This document shows, piece by piece, positions 1 to 9,738 of a DNA stretch of 64,000 bases; position 1 is the first letter of the stretch, and the number at the start of each line of letters is the position of its first letter. The stretch is taken from the NCBI GenBank assembly GCA_016928865.1, contig JAFGJX010000004.1, positions 1 to 64,000 of the forward strand, given 5' to 3'. Made by a program: the position numbers and the translations under genes. The notes beneath the pieces were generated by a model that saw only the letters and a program-made list of their open reading frames with translations, was not told where the DNA came from and did no database searches. The stretch comes from Spirochaetota bacterium. GTDB lineage: Bacteria; Spirochaetota; UBA4802; UBA5550.

Positions 1-13
1 ATTTTTACATTTT

Positions 14-86
14 GAGACGCTAGCTCAGTCGGTAGAGCAACTGCCTTTTAAGCAGTGGGTCCCGAGTTCAATTCTCGGGCGTCTCA
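14..86 (+). tRNA. tRNA-Lys (anticodon TTT)
   Basis: A complete 73-nt cloverleaf. The acceptor arm GAGACGC pairs with GCGTCTC, followed by discriminator A86. The anticodon arm CTGCC/GCAGT holds a CTTTTAA loop, giving anticodon TTT. The T arm is CCGAG-TTCAATT-CTCGG. The 3' CCA is not encoded. It sits 16 nt before tRNA-Glu, so the two are probably cotranscribed. Confidence 0.96.
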
Positions 87-102
87 ATATATTAAATAAC
101 CT

Positions 103-175
<73 letters not shown>

Positions 176-182
176 CAGTGAC

Positions 183-216
183 AAGGGTGATTCGGCAATC
201 GAATCACCCTTTTTTT
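183..216 (+). terminator. Rho-independent terminator after the tRNA pair
   Basis: The stem AGGGTGATTCG/CGAATCACCCT is an 11-bp perfect inverted repeat with a 5-nt loop, followed directly by seven T residues. It closes the tRNA-Lys/tRNA-Glu transcript. Confidence 0.9.
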
Positions 217-299
217 CATACCCATGATGCATTGAGCAAGGCCATGCAATGGCTGAAATGATTTTCCTGCTTGACGGGAATAATTTTTGTAAAAAAAAA

Positions 300-328
300 T
301 TGTTATAGTTACAGGAATGATCTATAAT
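300..328 (+). promoter_or_regulatory. Probable sigma-70 promoter of map
   Basis: TTGTTA, a 17-nt spacer, then a consensus TATAAT. The predicted start near 335 leaves a leader of about 29 nt before the ATG at 364. Seen by eye only. Confidence 0.6.
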
Positions 329-363
329 AAAAAAAGAGAAATATATTTGCGACGGATCTTATA

Positions 364-1230
364 ATGAGAAAGATAGCAAGAAATGATCTCTGCTGGTGCG
401 GCAGCGGGAAAAAATATAAAAAATGCCATCTCGAATCGGATATTGCCAGCGGGACAGTTACACGAGACAGGATTGACGCTCCGCCGGGGGTGGTCATCAA
501 GACTGAACCCCAGCTGGAAGGAATACGGAAAAGCTGCGCGCTCACCCGGGACGTCCTTGACATGGTGGCCGGGCGGATACAGCCCGGTATTACCACAAAT
601 ACCATCAACGAATGGGTGCATGAATATATCGTGGGGCATGGCGCTATACCAGCGCCGTTGAATTACAACGGGTTTCCGAAAAGCGTGTGCGTCTCATTGA
701 ACAATGTTATCTGCCATGGCATCCCGGACGATACAATCGTGCGTGACGGTGATATATTAAATGTCGATGTCACGACCATTCTTGACGGGTATTACGGTGA
801 TGCCGGGAGAATGTTTATGATTGGCGAGGTTTCGAAGGAGGCGCAGCGCCTTGTGACGGTGGCTCGGGAGTGTCTCTCTATCGGGATCGAACAAGTAAAG
901 CCATACCGCGATTTCGGTGAGATCGGGTACGCCATCGAACAGCATGCGATGAAAAATGGATTCACCGTGGTGCGCGATTACGGGGGACACGGGGTCGGGA
1001 TCAAGTTTCATGAAGAGCCGCATGTCCATCATTACGGGAACCGCAAAAGGGGAATCATGATGATGCCGGACATGGTGTTCACCATTGAGCCCATGATCAA
1101 CCAGGGTAGATTCGAGACGAGACTCATGCCGGATTCGTGGACCGCGGTAACAATCGATGGAAAACTCTCGGCGCAGTGGGAGCATACCGTACGGGTCACT
1201 GAAACAGGCGCTGAAATCATGACTGAATAA
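364..1230 (+). CDS. map: Type I methionyl aminopeptidase with SEC-C zinc motif
   Basis: Removes the initiator methionine from nascent proteins in the cytoplasm. The 288-residue protein starts with an SEC-C motif at residues 8-22 (C10, C12, C21, H22), which binds zinc in other proteins and may dock the enzyme on the ribosome or another partner. The catalytic domain keeps all five dinuclear metal ligands by alignment with the E. coli enzyme: D135, D146, H209, E242 and E273, each offset by 38 residues. H216 in the FHEEP motif is also present. It has its own promoter and is followed after 14 nt by the flavin-binding gene. Family assignment is firm; the role of the SEC-C motif is inferred. Confidence 0.95.
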   Translation: MRKIARNDLCWCGSGKKYKKCHLESDIASGTVTRDRIDAPPGVVIKTEPQLEGIRKSCALTRDVLDMVAGRIQPGITTNTINEWVHEYIVGHGAIPAPLNYNGFPKSVCVSLNNVICHGIPDDTIVRDGDILNVDVTTILDGYYGDAGRMFMIGEVSKEAQRLVTVARECLSIGIEQVKPYRDFGEIGYAIEQHAMKNGFTVVRDYGGHGVGIKFHEEPHVHHYGNRKRGIMMMPDMVFTIEPMINQGRFETRLMPDSWTAVTIDGKLSAQWEHTVRVTETGAEIMTE

Positions 1231-1244
1231 CGGGAGGCTGCGCG

Positions 1245-1751
1245 ATGAATTCTCTGTTTGAAATCCAGCCTGAAAAGCTGAATGAAAATGTGTTTCAGCT
1301 CCTGGGAAAAGACTGGATGCTCATCACCGCCGGGACGATTGATGCCTACAATACCATGACGGCATCATGGGGCGGTATGGGGGTCCTCTGGAACAGAAAT
1401 GTCTGTTATATCGTTGTCAGACCGCAGCGCCATACATTTACCTTCCTCGAAAAAAATGATTATTTTACCCTTTCGTTTTTTCATGAAAAATACCGGGATG
1501 TGCTTAAATTCTGCGGAGCGCGCTCGGGACGCGACGTTAACAAGGCGGCTGAAACCGGAATAACCCCCATGGTGACCGGGAATAATGCCGTGTATTTCGC
1601 CGAGGCACGTATCGTAATTGAATGCAAGATCATCTATTATCAGGACATCAATCCGAATAATTTTATTGATCCCTCCATCGCCAAGAATTATCCTCAACAG
1701 GATTATCACCGCATGTATATCGGCGAGATTATCTCGGTAAAGATTGCATAA
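1245..1751 (+). CDS. Flavin reductase-like FMN-binding protein
   Basis: A 168-residue protein of the flavin reductase/DIM6-NTAB split-barrel family, which binds FMN and often reduces flavin with NAD(P)H. The N-terminal half has the typical pattern: a strand reading MLITAGT, then the TMTASWG segment, then a VRPQRHTF segment near residue 65 that contacts the flavin phosphate in relatives. A good Shine-Dalgarno (GGGAGG) precedes the ATG. The gene lies 14 nt after map and 20 nt before the permease, so the three probably form one transcript. The electron acceptor cannot be told from sequence; relatives include flavoredoxin-like proteins and flavin:NAD(P)H reductases. Confidence 0.8.
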   Translation: MNSLFEIQPEKLNENVFQLLGKDWMLITAGTIDAYNTMTASWGGMGVLWNRNVCYIVVRPQRHTFTFLEKNDYFTLSFFHEKYRDVLKFCGARSGRDVNKAAETGITPMVTGNNAVYFAEARIVIECKIIYYQDINPNNFIDPSIAKNYPQQDYHRMYIGEIISVKIA

Positions 1752-1771
1752 CATGCCGAACATACCGCATC

Positions 1772-3208
1772 ATGGAGCCGGGCCGGATGGAACAGCCGAT
1801 AACCTCGGATACATCAGTTTTTGAAGAACGCACGGACTACACGCGGGGTCTTGGCCTGCCCGAGTCCGTTTCCATTGTCATCGGGCGTATCATTGGTTCA
1901 GGAATTTTTCGCACCCCCGGCCCTATCATGGCGCTGGTCTCCTGCACATCGCTGTTCTGGCTTGTCTGGATAATCGGCGGGATTGTAACGATATTTCATG
2001 CGGTTTGTTATGCGGAACTGGTTGCCATGATGCCTCGTTCCGGCGGTCCGTACGTGTATCTGAAATCAGCCTACGGTCCACCGGTGGCGTTCCTGCGCGG
2101 ATGGGCGATGTTCTTCGTTTCAGAAACAGGCGCGATAGCAGCGGTCGCACTGGTATTCGCGGAATATGGCAATGAAATCTGGAAAATATTCTTCAATGTA
2201 CCTCTGGAGCACACCACTGAAATACTGATAGCCGTGGCAATTATATGGGTTCTCACCGCGATTAACCTGTTCGGCGTATTTCTGAGCGGCATGTTCCAGA
2301 ATATATTCAGTATCGCAAAGATTTCAGCGATAGGTGTCATTATCGGAATATCCTTTACCGCCGAGGGAAGTTTCGGCCATTTTTCCAACCCGTTCCTTCC
2401 CTCTCAGGTTTCGTGGGAAACCATTCTTGCGGTCGGTGCGGCGCTCAGGCTTGCATTTTTCGCCTTTAGCGGATGGGAAGGCGCAACCTATATCGCAGAA
2501 GAAGTGAAAAATCCACGGAGGAACCTGCCGCTCTCCCTCCTCTTCGGGATCGGAGGCGTGATGGTACTGTACATTGGGACGAATATGGCCTACCTGTACC
2601 AGCTTCCGGTCGATACCATGATGAAGTCACGCGGCGTTGCGGCGGATGCAATGAAGGCGGCAATCGGCGGTGTCGGCGGGATCATGATCTCGGCGGCGAT
2701 TATGCTTTCAGCGTTCGGAAACGTAAGCACTCAGATACTGGTGAAGGCGCGCTCATGGCAGGCCATGGCGCGTGATAGGCTCTTTTTCGAGCGGCTCGGG
2801 CAGTTGCATAAAACGTATAAGACGCCGAACAATGCGCTTATCGCTCAGGCGCTCTGGGCCTCGGTGCTTCTGCTGGCGATGCTCGGCGTGTATCTCGTAT
2901 TTGACATCAGGTCGGGCACTTCATACGAAACGATCATCGCATTTTTCTCTGCAACCGGGGCAGTATTCAATATTATGACCATATACTCGATTTTTATCTT
3001 CAGGAAAAAATTCCCAGCGGCTCACAGGCCGTACCGTGCCTGGCTCTATCCGTACAGCATAATAATCGTGCTGATTCTCCTGACCGTATATCTTATAATA
3101 ACGATGATAACGGCATTTGTCCCTTCAATGCTTGGATTCGCATTGACTTCGACGGGCATGATATACTATTATCGTAAAATCAGATCATTGAAAGGCGACC
3201 GGGGCTAA
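1772..3208 (+). CDS. APC-superfamily amino acid permease
   Basis: A 478-residue inner-membrane transporter with about twelve hydrophobic segments, probably importing or exchanging an amino acid. Transmembrane segment 1 carries the APC signature IVIGRIIGSGIF near residue 37; in relatives the GSG bend binds substrate. Later segments include the SGWEGATYIAEEVKNPRRNLP loop region near residue 235, typical of L-type amino acid transporters and exchangers. An internal ATG at 1787 is preceded by GGAG and is an equally good start, making the protein five residues shorter. Its stop codon overlaps a possible start of the next frame, and the dsbD-like gene follows closely. Substrate is unknown. Confidence 0.88.
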   Translation: MEPGRMEQPITSDTSVFEERTDYTRGLGLPESVSIVIGRIIGSGIFRTPGPIMALVSCTSLFWLVWIIGGIVTIFHAVCYAELVAMMPRSGGPYVYLKSAYGPPVAFLRGWAMFFVSETGAIAAVALVFAEYGNEIWKIFFNVPLEHTTEILIAVAIIWVLTAINLFGVFLSGMFQNIFSIAKISAIGVIIGISFTAEGSFGHFSNPFLPSQVSWETILAVGAALRLAFFAFSGWEGATYIAEEVKNPRRNLPLSLLFGIGGVMVLYIGTNMAYLYQLPVDTMMKSRGVAADAMKAAIGGVGGIMISAAIMLSAFGNVSTQILVKARSWQAMARDRLFFERLGQLHKTYKTPNNALIAQALWASVLLLAMLGVYLVFDIRSGTSYETIIAFFSATGAVFNIMTIYSIFIFRKKFPAAHRPYRAWLYPYSIIIVLILLTVYLIITMITAFVPSMLGFALTSTGMIYYYRKIRSLKGDRG

Positions 3209-3255
3209 TGTCATGTACACGGCTTGCTGTTCAGGGAACGAAAGAGGAATCGGCA

Positions 3256-5163
3256 ATGAATAAGTTTTTGTTAATCCTGCTAATGCTTTTTGTTTTTGCA
3301 TCATCATGCAAAAAAAATGATTATCAGGAGATGAGGGTCTATCCCGTTCCGGAAGGGGTTACAGCCGTTCAGGGCGGAGAGCAGTTTATTGCTTTACAGG
3401 TGGAACTGCCGCCACGAACGCATATATATGGGAACCCGAAAGGCCCGGGGACCGGCAAGCCGACTGAAGTGACTGTAAAAAAAGAGGACGGTATTGTTTT
3501 CAGAAAGCAGCAATTTTTGCCGCCGGAAAAATTTTTTTTCTCAGGTGAAAAGGAATATACCTGGGGATATGAAAACAATACCAGAATTTTCATCCCCTTC
3601 AGGGTGACCGAGAGCGCGAGAACCGGGGTGCACCGTGTTGAAATAACGTTTGACTCCCTGCTCTGCAGTGATGCCGCAGGTTCTTCCTCCTGCACCCCAA
3701 AGCTGTTTCAAATCGCTTATCCGGTGCGTGTCCTTGACAAAGGGTCTGCGCCTTCGGTTCATGCCGACGATATAATATCAGACTATAAACGATCCGCATC
3801 GCCTGCCGGAGAAAAGAAGAAGGATGATGCGGCTCCTCTCGTGACAATTGCCGATGACGGGGATTTTCCCCGGGACCTTTCGTTTTCACCGCGATATATC
3901 GACCGCGGCGTTTCCGGGATTATTCAGGCGATCTTGTTCGGAATTATAGCGGGCTTTCTGCTGAATTTCATGCCGTGCGTCCTGCCGGTGGTGAGCCTCA
4001 AGGTGATGAGTTTCGTGCAACATGCGGATAAGAGCAGAAAAGAGCTATTACTGCTCGGACTCCTGTTTTCATTCGGCATATTGACCAGCTTTGCAGTTCT
4101 GGCAGTTCTCGCGGCTTTTTTCGGATACGGCTGGGGAGGTCTGTTCCAGAATCGCCTTTTTCTTGTCGTGATGACGGGGATCGTATTCGCACTGGCGCTG
4201 TCGATGTTCGGCGTGTTTGTCATACAGGCGCCGGCTTTTGCCGGCAGAGCCGTTAAGGACAGGGGCAACCATTATGCAGATGCCTATATTAAGGGACTTT
4301 TCGCAACACTCCTCGCAACGCCCTGCAGCGGTCCGTTTCTCGGTGCCACCCTGGCCTGGACCGCAACCAGGCCAGCTCCGGTAATTGTTACGGTCTTCAT
4401 GTGCATCGGCTTCGGGATGGCGCTGCCCTATCTCCTGCTCACCATCCGCCCCGGACTGCTGAAGTATGTTCCCAGGCCTGGCGAATGGCTTGTTACCTTT
4501 GAACGGGTAATGGGGTTCCTGCTTATCTTTACGGTCATTTATCTTCTCACTATTTTTGAGCAATCATCGATATTGCCGATGATAACATTCCTCGGGTTAC
4601 TGTCAGCCGGCTTATGGCTGTATGGACGATACGGCGCGATCTATCAGCCTGCGGCAAAGAGGATCTTTGCAGTGATGATTCTTCTGCTGGTCGCCATCGG
4701 CGGCTATCATGTTTCTTTCTATTACCTCTATGAAGGAAAAAGGACGGCTGGCGCGGTCCAGCATAATGCGTTCAGCATAGCCCGGCTGATGGAAAACAGG
4801 CAAACGGGGAAGATTTCCGTAATAGAATTTACAGCGGACTGGTGTCCTAATTGCAGGCTGGTGGAAAAAATATCCCTGCAGGCGGATGCAGTCAGGGAGG
4901 AGTTCCGAAAGGGTGATATTGATGTTATGGTCGCTGACATTACCGTGAAAAATCCGCATGCGGAGAGGCTCATGGCGCTGTTTCAAAGCAATTCAATCCC
5001 TTTGCTTGCGATTGTGCCGCCGGGGAAATCATTCGATGCCCCGGTAATATTGAGGGATATTTATTCAAAGGATGATATCATGGATGCGCTTGAGATTGCT
5101 CGTGAAGCATTCGGGCAGAAGAACGGTTTCCAGTACCAATTTGATATCCAGAAAGGCCGGTGA
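3256..5163 (+). CDS. dsbD: Thiol:disulfide interchange protein DsbD-like lipoprotein
   Basis: Carries reducing electrons from cytoplasmic thioredoxin across the inner membrane to periplasmic thiols. I chose the ATG at 3256 because AGAGGA lies just upstream and it gives a lipoprotein signal ending in FASSC (C18), unlike the in-frame start 48 nt earlier. Layout of the 635-residue product: signal and lipobox; N-terminal periplasmic domain with two cysteines (about 30-180); eight-helix DsbD/CcdA core with the redox pair C241 (MPCVLP) and C357 (TPCSGP); C-terminal thioredoxin fold with WCPNC (C530, C533). The N-terminal domain ends CSDAAGSSSCTPK and looks diverged from E. coli DsbD-alpha. Lipid anchoring is unusual for DsbD and is inferred from the lipobox. 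Confidence 0.88.
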   Translation: MNKFLLILLMLFVFASSCKKNDYQEMRVYPVPEGVTAVQGGEQFIALQVELPPRTHIYGNPKGPGTGKPTEVTVKKEDGIVFRKQQFLPPEKFFFSGEKEYTWGYENNTRIFIPFRVTESARTGVHRVEITFDSLLCSDAAGSSSCTPKLFQIAYPVRVLDKGSAPSVHADDIISDYKRSASPAGEKKKDDAAPLVTIADDGDFPRDLSFSPRYIDRGVSGIIQAILFGIIAGFLLNFMPCVLPVVSLKVMSFVQHADKSRKELLLLGLLFSFGILTSFAVLAVLAAFFGYGWGGLFQNRLFLVVMTGIVFALALSMFGVFVIQAPAFAGRAVKDRGNHYADAYIKGLFATLLATPCSGPFLGATLAWTATRPAPVIVTVFMCIGFGMALPYLLLTIRPGLLKYVPRPGEWLVTFERVMGFLLIFTVIYLLTIFEQSSILPMITFLGLLSAGLWLYGRYGAIYQPAAKRIFAVMILLLVAIGGYHVSFYYLYEGKRTAGAVQHNAFSIARLMENRQTGKISVIEFTADWCPNCRLVEKISLQADAVREEFRKGDIDVMVADITVKNPHAERLMALFQSNSIPLLAIVPPGKSFDAPVILRDIYSKDDIMDALEIAREAFGQKNGFQYQFDIQKGR

Positions 5164-5175
5164 TGCTCAGCTCCA

Positions 5176-5670
5176 TTATTTTTCCAAAAGAAGGTGTACA
5201 GCGCTTCTGGCAAGGTTTGTATTCGGCCCTGTTTCAATAAGATCGGTATGGGTGTACGATATCTCCTTTACCTTTTTGTTATTAAAATAGGATATCAAGC
5301 TGAGTTCCTTTCTATTTTTCTTCAAGCAGTATCCAATCCTGCAGAATTTGCAATTTGATATGATTATTTTCACTTCGCGTGCAGGCAGGCTGTTCTTGTA
5401 AAGCCATGCTTCAATCTCCCGTAACAGATCGTCGTAAAATTCCCTGACATAATCATCCATGTTATCGTCTGAATGCGTATTTGAATAAATAATCTCCAGT
5501 TCGTCTTTATCCTTATGGAATTTTTTCCTTATCTCTTCAATCGGCATGCCGTAATGCGTGATGCCTTCAAGTTGCTCCAGCGGGGTCGATGTGCGTTTCT
5601 GAGGCGATTCCGCCGTAAAGGCCGGAGCCAGTGATATGATCATGATGATGAAGAGAAATGGTATCTTCAT
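5176..5670 (-). CDS. Secreted protein of unknown function
   Basis: Not recognised. The 164-residue product starts with a clear Sec signal peptide (about residues 1-20, ending AFTAES). The mature part is charged and has a segment with three close cysteines (SNCKFCRIGYC, near residue 108) that could form a disulfide or bind metal. A strong Shine-Dalgarno (GGGAGGA) lies before the ATG. It is transcribed toward dsbD and shares its direction with purD, whose start is about 1.3 kb upstream. Likely periplasmic or outer-membrane associated. Confidence 0.7.
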   Translation of the reverse strand: MKIPFLFIIMIISLAPAFTAESPQKRTSTPLEQLEGITHYGMPIEEIRKKFHKDKDELEIIYSNTHSDDNMDDYVREFYDDLLREIEAWLYKNSLPAREVKIIISNCKFCRIGYCLKKNRKELSLISYFNNKKVKEISYTHTDLIETGPNTNLARSAVHLLLEK

Positions 5671-5729
5671 GTCTTTTTTCCTCCCGCGGATTTGAGGTTG
5701 ATGATCGACCGGAGCGTATTGTAAGGATA

Positions 5730-6974
5730 TTATTCCAATGCCCTGTGGCCTATGTCGGTGCGGTAATACGCTCCGTTGAATCTGATATGATCAATTTCGC
5801 GGTATACGGTGCTGCTCGCTTCCCTGAGTGTTGTGCCGAGTGCGGTGACGTTTAGCACCCTGCCGCCGTTCGTGTAGTATTTGCCGCTTGATCCTGTCGT
5901 CCCCGCGTGGAACACAATTACATTATCGCTTATCAGGTCAAGGCCGGAAATCTCCATACCCTTTTCATACGCTCCGGGGTATCCGCCTGACGCCATGACA
6001 ACGGTAATGGCATGCATGTTCTTGAATGATATGCTGATCCGGTCGAGGGAGCCGTTTACCGAAGCCTGGAAGAGGTCGCCGAGCTTCCCATCAATGAGAG
6101 GAATGATGACCTGCGCCTCCGGATCGCCGAAACGCACATTGAATTCGAGAACATTGATATTATCGCCCTTAACAATTACGCCTGCGTAGAGTATGCCTTT
6201 AAACGGTATTCCCTCCTCCTTCATGCCGTCGATTGTCCTCTGTAAAATATTCTGATGCACGAATTTGAGACGTGCTTCTGTCATGACCGGCGCCGGTGCG
6301 TAGGCGCCCATTCCCCCGGTGTTGGGACCGCGGTCGCCGTCATAGATTCTCTTATGGTCCTGGGCTGCAACAAAAGGAATGATCCGGGTTCCGTCAGAGA
6401 CGCATAAAACAGACGCTTCCTCTCCGTCGATGTAATCCTCGACAAAAACAGTGGTTTCATCCTTAACAGTGGAATGTATGAATTCGACAGCTTCCTCTCT
6501 TGTCTCAGGGATTCCGACACCCTTTCCTGCTGCAAGACCATCAAGTTTGATTACGATTGGAAAGGTTTTAACCTCCTTGACGTATTCCAGAAGGGCTGCT
6601 TTCCCGGTAAAGACCCTGTGGCGCACCGTAGGGATTGAATACTTTTTCATGATGTTTTTAGCGAAAAGCTTGCTTCCCTCAAGCATGGCGGCCTTTTTAG
6701 AGGGACCAAAAGCAGGAATTCTTTTATCATTCAGGTAGTCGACAATACCTTTGACGAGCGGAGCTTCAGGCCCTACAATAACCATATCGATTTTATGGGA
6801 AATGCAGAAGTCCTCAATTGATGGAAAATCATTCACCTCAATATCGGCACGAAACCGCGCATCGGTTCCGCCGTTACCTGGAGCGACAAAAACAGTATCA
6901 GCGCTGCTGTCTTGCATGAGACGCCAGGCGATGGTATGCTCTCTCCCGCCTGACCCGATTATTAAATATCTCAT
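5730..6974 (-). CDS. purD: Phosphoribosylamine-glycine ligase
   Basis: Second step of de novo purine synthesis: ATP-dependent joining of glycine to phosphoribosylamine to give GAR. The 414-residue length is typical. The N-terminal Rossmann-like domain starts IIGSGGREHTIAW, followed by GPEAPLVKGIVD (about residue 69), the ATP-grasp region with KLDGLAAGKGV (about 145) and the GARS signature RFGDPEAQ (about 284). GGAGGGC precedes the start codon. Of the other purine genes in this window, purE and guaA are 46 kb away, so the pathway is scattered here. Confidence 0.97.
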   Translation of the reverse strand: MRYLIIGSGGREHTIAWRLMQDSSADTVFVAPGNGGTDARFRADIEVNDFPSIEDFCISHKIDMVIVGPEAPLVKGIVDYLNDKRIPAFGPSKKAAMLEGSKLFAKNIMKKYSIPTVRHRVFTGKAALLEYVKEVKTFPIVIKLDGLAAGKGVGIPETREEAVEFIHSTVKDETTVFVEDYIDGEEASVLCVSDGTRIIPFVAAQDHKRIYDGDRGPNTGGMGAYAPAPVMTEARLKFVHQNILQRTIDGMKEEGIPFKGILYAGVIVKGDNINVLEFNVRFGDPEAQVIIPLIDGKLGDLFQASVNGSLDRISISFKNMHAITVVMASGGYPGAYEKGMEISGLDLISDNVIVFHAGTTGSSGKYYTNGGRVLNVTALGTTLREASSTVYREIDHIRFNGAYYRTDIGHRALE

Positions 6975-7083
6975 ATGCCCTCCCGCGAAAATAATAATAC
7001 AAGCATATGTATGGGTGCCGAATCTCTGTCAATGAATAATATGATAAATTATTGTAATGTAATTCGGTTTTATAATTTTTAGG

Positions 7084-7111
7084 TTGACTCAATTACCGTG
7101 AAATGTAATTG
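7084..7111 (+). promoter_or_regulatory. Possible promoter of the TonB-dependent receptor gene
   Basis: TTGACT, 16-nt spacer, TAATTG. If used, transcription would begin near 7118, which favours the ATG at 7160 over the one at 7109 as start of the receptor gene. Weak -10 match. Confidence 0.35.
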
Positions 7112-7159
7112 TACGAATGCATTTTATCTTCCTGGTTAATTGCTGAAGTCCATCATTGT

Positions 7160-9727
7160 ATGATATTCCCTAATAAAAGCATATATTCAGGCCTGCTGAC
7201 TGCGGTGCTCTGCATGTATTGTTTCAGCAATCAGCAGAACAGATTGTATGGACAAAAAAATGCTGAGCTTGCCCTTCAGGGAATCGTATATGATGCCATG
7301 ACAAGGGCACCGGTTAATTCCGGTATAGTGCTCATACTTGAGCTGAAAAAAAAGTCAGAGATAAGCAACACCGGCGTATACCGTATTACAGTGCCCAAAC
7401 CGGGAACGTACACGATTGCGGTGAAGTCAGAAGGGCTTAAGTTATTTAAATCAGCTGTCGCAGTTCAAGGCAATACAATAAAGAACATCCCTCTTGAGCC
7501 GTTCAGTGCAAGGGCTTCCGGTATCACCATTACCGGGAAGCGCGACCTTCAAACTGTTTCACGCCATACCATGTCATTGAAAAAAATCAAGGAGGTGCCG
7601 GCTACCTTCGGGGATTCGATGAATGCTATAACCGCGCTTCCCGGTGTCATACGGACCGGGGGTGACCTGTTTGGGCCCATTGTTATACGGGGTGGAGAAT
7701 ATCACGGCATCAGGTATCTCATAGACGATATTCCGATATACAGCCCGCTCCATTATGGAGGACTCCATTCAGTCATAAACAGCAATCTTATTGAAGAGAT
7801 TGACCTGTACTCGTCGGCTTTTCCGGCAGAATTCGGATCGGCTACATCTGCCGTTATAAGCATGAATACAATCGATGAGGTCAAGGAATTCTCCGGATAT
7901 ACTGACCTCTCCATTTTATCCGCCTCGGCACTGGCGCAGACCTGTATCATAAATAATGATGATGGATCGATCGCAATGGGGTCGCCGCTTGAATACGGGA
8001 GAAAGGAACGTAAAACCAGCGGATATATTATTGCTTCTGGAAGGATCAGCTATATCGACCTTATCATACTGCCGCTGGTCGGGCTGCTCACCGGAGAGCG
8101 CCTGAGCGTGGTGCCCAACTACTGGGATTATCAGCTGAAGGCGAAATACTCGTTCAACAGTGCGCACTCACTCACCCTGTTTTGCATGGGAAGCAAGGAT
8201 TACTTCCGGCTTTCAAACAATAAGTGGGCCAACGACGGATCAGACCCGCTCCTGACAGGCCTTAAGGTGAATACGGACCAGATGTCACACGGCCAGGGGA
8301 TCTATTACACGTATCAGCCGTCCGAGCGATTCAGGAATCGATTAACGTTTTATTCGTCGCTGAGGGAAAGCTCGGTGCAAGTCAATTTTCCGGCGCCCGG
8401 CGTTACGATTGCGCTGAGAGATATAAGCCTGTCCTCACGTCCCTACATATTCGGGTTTCTCGATAAATTCAAAATCGAGGCGATAAAAAAGCACCTGGAG
8501 CTGCGGGGCGGCGCGGAGTATAATATATATTATTTTACCGCGAGCGGACAGAGACCGCAGTTTTCGGGACGCGGATTGACGATGGATGTCACGAGTGATG
8601 CCTTAACCCCGGTGTTTATCAAGGAAAAAATAGTGAACCACACAATAGGCGGGTATGTGGAGACAAAATTTACCTATGGGGGGTTTACCTTCGTACCCGG
8701 ATTCCGGAGCGATTATTTCCGACGAATAAATCAGGCAACGTGGGACCCGCGGTGCCTGATAAGCTATGAGTTTCCCAGCAAGACAACGATTTCACTTGCC
8801 GGGGGCAAGTATAGCTATTTTTTTCAGACCAACCCGAATAATTTTGACGGATCGCCGCAATACGCGAAGATCGGAAAATACGCTCCGCCTGAATGGGCAA
8901 TCCATCGCGTGATTGGACTAAAGCAGGAAATAGGGCTTTTCACCCTGCAGGTCGAAGGCTACTGGAATGAGTTTAACGATCTTGCACAGCAGTACGTGCA
9001 CATCGGACCGGACGGCCATGTCAGACAGACGATGAGTTCTGGAAAAATCCGCGCCTATGGCGCGGAGATCATGCTGGAAATGGATCGCCGGGAAGGAGAG
9101 GACGGGGTCTTTGGATGGGTGAGTTACACGTATACGAGATCCAGATTCAGGTCCGGATTACCGCATTATCCAGGAAGTTACGGAGTTGCATTCGATTCCT
9201 CGGGAGGTCTCCCGACCACGCTTGATGACGTGGTTTTTAATAAAATAGGAGACATCTGGGGTAACCGCTGGCGGAATTACGGGTTTGAGCAAAATCATAA
9301 CTTCAAGCTGATTCTTGGCTATGCATACAAAAAGCACATGATTACCGGTAAATTCATGTTATATACATCGACCCCGTATACGCCGATAGTTTATTCCCAG
9401 GAAGACACGGAATACCATGCCACTACCGGGATGTACAGGTATATACCGGTATATGGGCGCACCAATTCACGACATTTCCCTCTCTACCATCGCCTGGATG
9501 TGCGATATAGCAATACAACGACATACTCATGGGGGCACGTGAGTTGGTATATTGAAATTATCAATGTATATAATAACCGTCCTATTGTCACGGAGCGGTG
9601 GGATTATCGATTCCCTTACTTCACGTCAGTAAAACAGCTTAACTTCAACAGGAAAAACCCGAAACGGAGTTCTTACAGCGATACCATCGCGTTTATTCCA
9701 AATTTTGGCGTCGAAGTCAAATTCTGA
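7160..9727 (+). CDS. TonB-dependent outer-membrane receptor
   Basis: An outer-membrane gated channel that imports a ligand using TonB energy. The 855-residue product has an N-terminal signal segment (to about residue 35), a carboxypeptidase-regulatory-like beta-sandwich (about 38-115), a plug domain with GPIVIRGGEYHGIRYLIDDIP (split here as GPIVIRGGEY then RYLIDDIP, about 172-195), and a long beta-barrel rich in alternating aromatic residues ending in a hydrophobic strand with terminal F. The ligand is unknown; nothing nearby names iron, cobalamin or a glycan. An upstream in-frame ATG at 7109 would add 17 residues that spoil the signal peptide. Two small lipoprotein genes follow at once, suggesting a functional unit at the cell surface. 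Confidence 0.85.
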   Translation: MIFPNKSIYSGLLTAVLCMYCFSNQQNRLYGQKNAELALQGIVYDAMTRAPVNSGIVLILELKKKSEISNTGVYRITVPKPGTYTIAVKSEGLKLFKSAVAVQGNTIKNIPLEPFSARASGITITGKRDLQTVSRHTMSLKKIKEVPATFGDSMNAITALPGVIRTGGDLFGPIVIRGGEYHGIRYLIDDIPIYSPLHYGGLHSVINSNLIEEIDLYSSAFPAEFGSATSAVISMNTIDEVKEFSGYTDLSILSASALAQTCIINNDDGSIAMGSPLEYGRKERKTSGYIIASGRISYIDLIILPLVGLLTGERLSVVPNYWDYQLKAKYSFNSAHSLTLFCMGSKDYFRLSNNKWANDGSDPLLTGLKVNTDQMSHGQGIYYTYQPSERFRNRLTFYSSLRESSVQVNFPAPGVTIALRDISLSSRPYIFGFLDKFKIEAIKKHLELRGGAEYNIYYFTASGQRPQFSGRGLTMDVTSDALTPVFIKEKIVNHTIGGYVETKFTYGGFTFVPGFRSDYFRRINQATWDPRCLISYEFPSKTTISLAGGKYSYFFQTNPNNFDGSPQYAKIGKYAPPEWAIHRVIGLKQEIGLFTLQVEGYWNEFNDLAQQYVHIGPDGHVRQTMSSGKIRAYGAEIMLEMDRREGEDGVFGWVSYTYTRSRFRSGLPHYPGSYGVAFDSSGGLPTTLDDVVFNKIGDIWGNRWRNYGFEQNHNFKLILGYAYKKHMITGKFMLYTSTPYTPIVYSQEDTEYHATTGMYRYIPVYGRTNSRHFPLYHRLDVRYSNTTTYSWGHVSWYIEIINVYNNRPIVTERWDYRFPYFTSVKQLNFNRKNPKRSSYSDTIAFIPNFGVEVKF

Positions 9728-9738
9728 AAAGGAGTACT

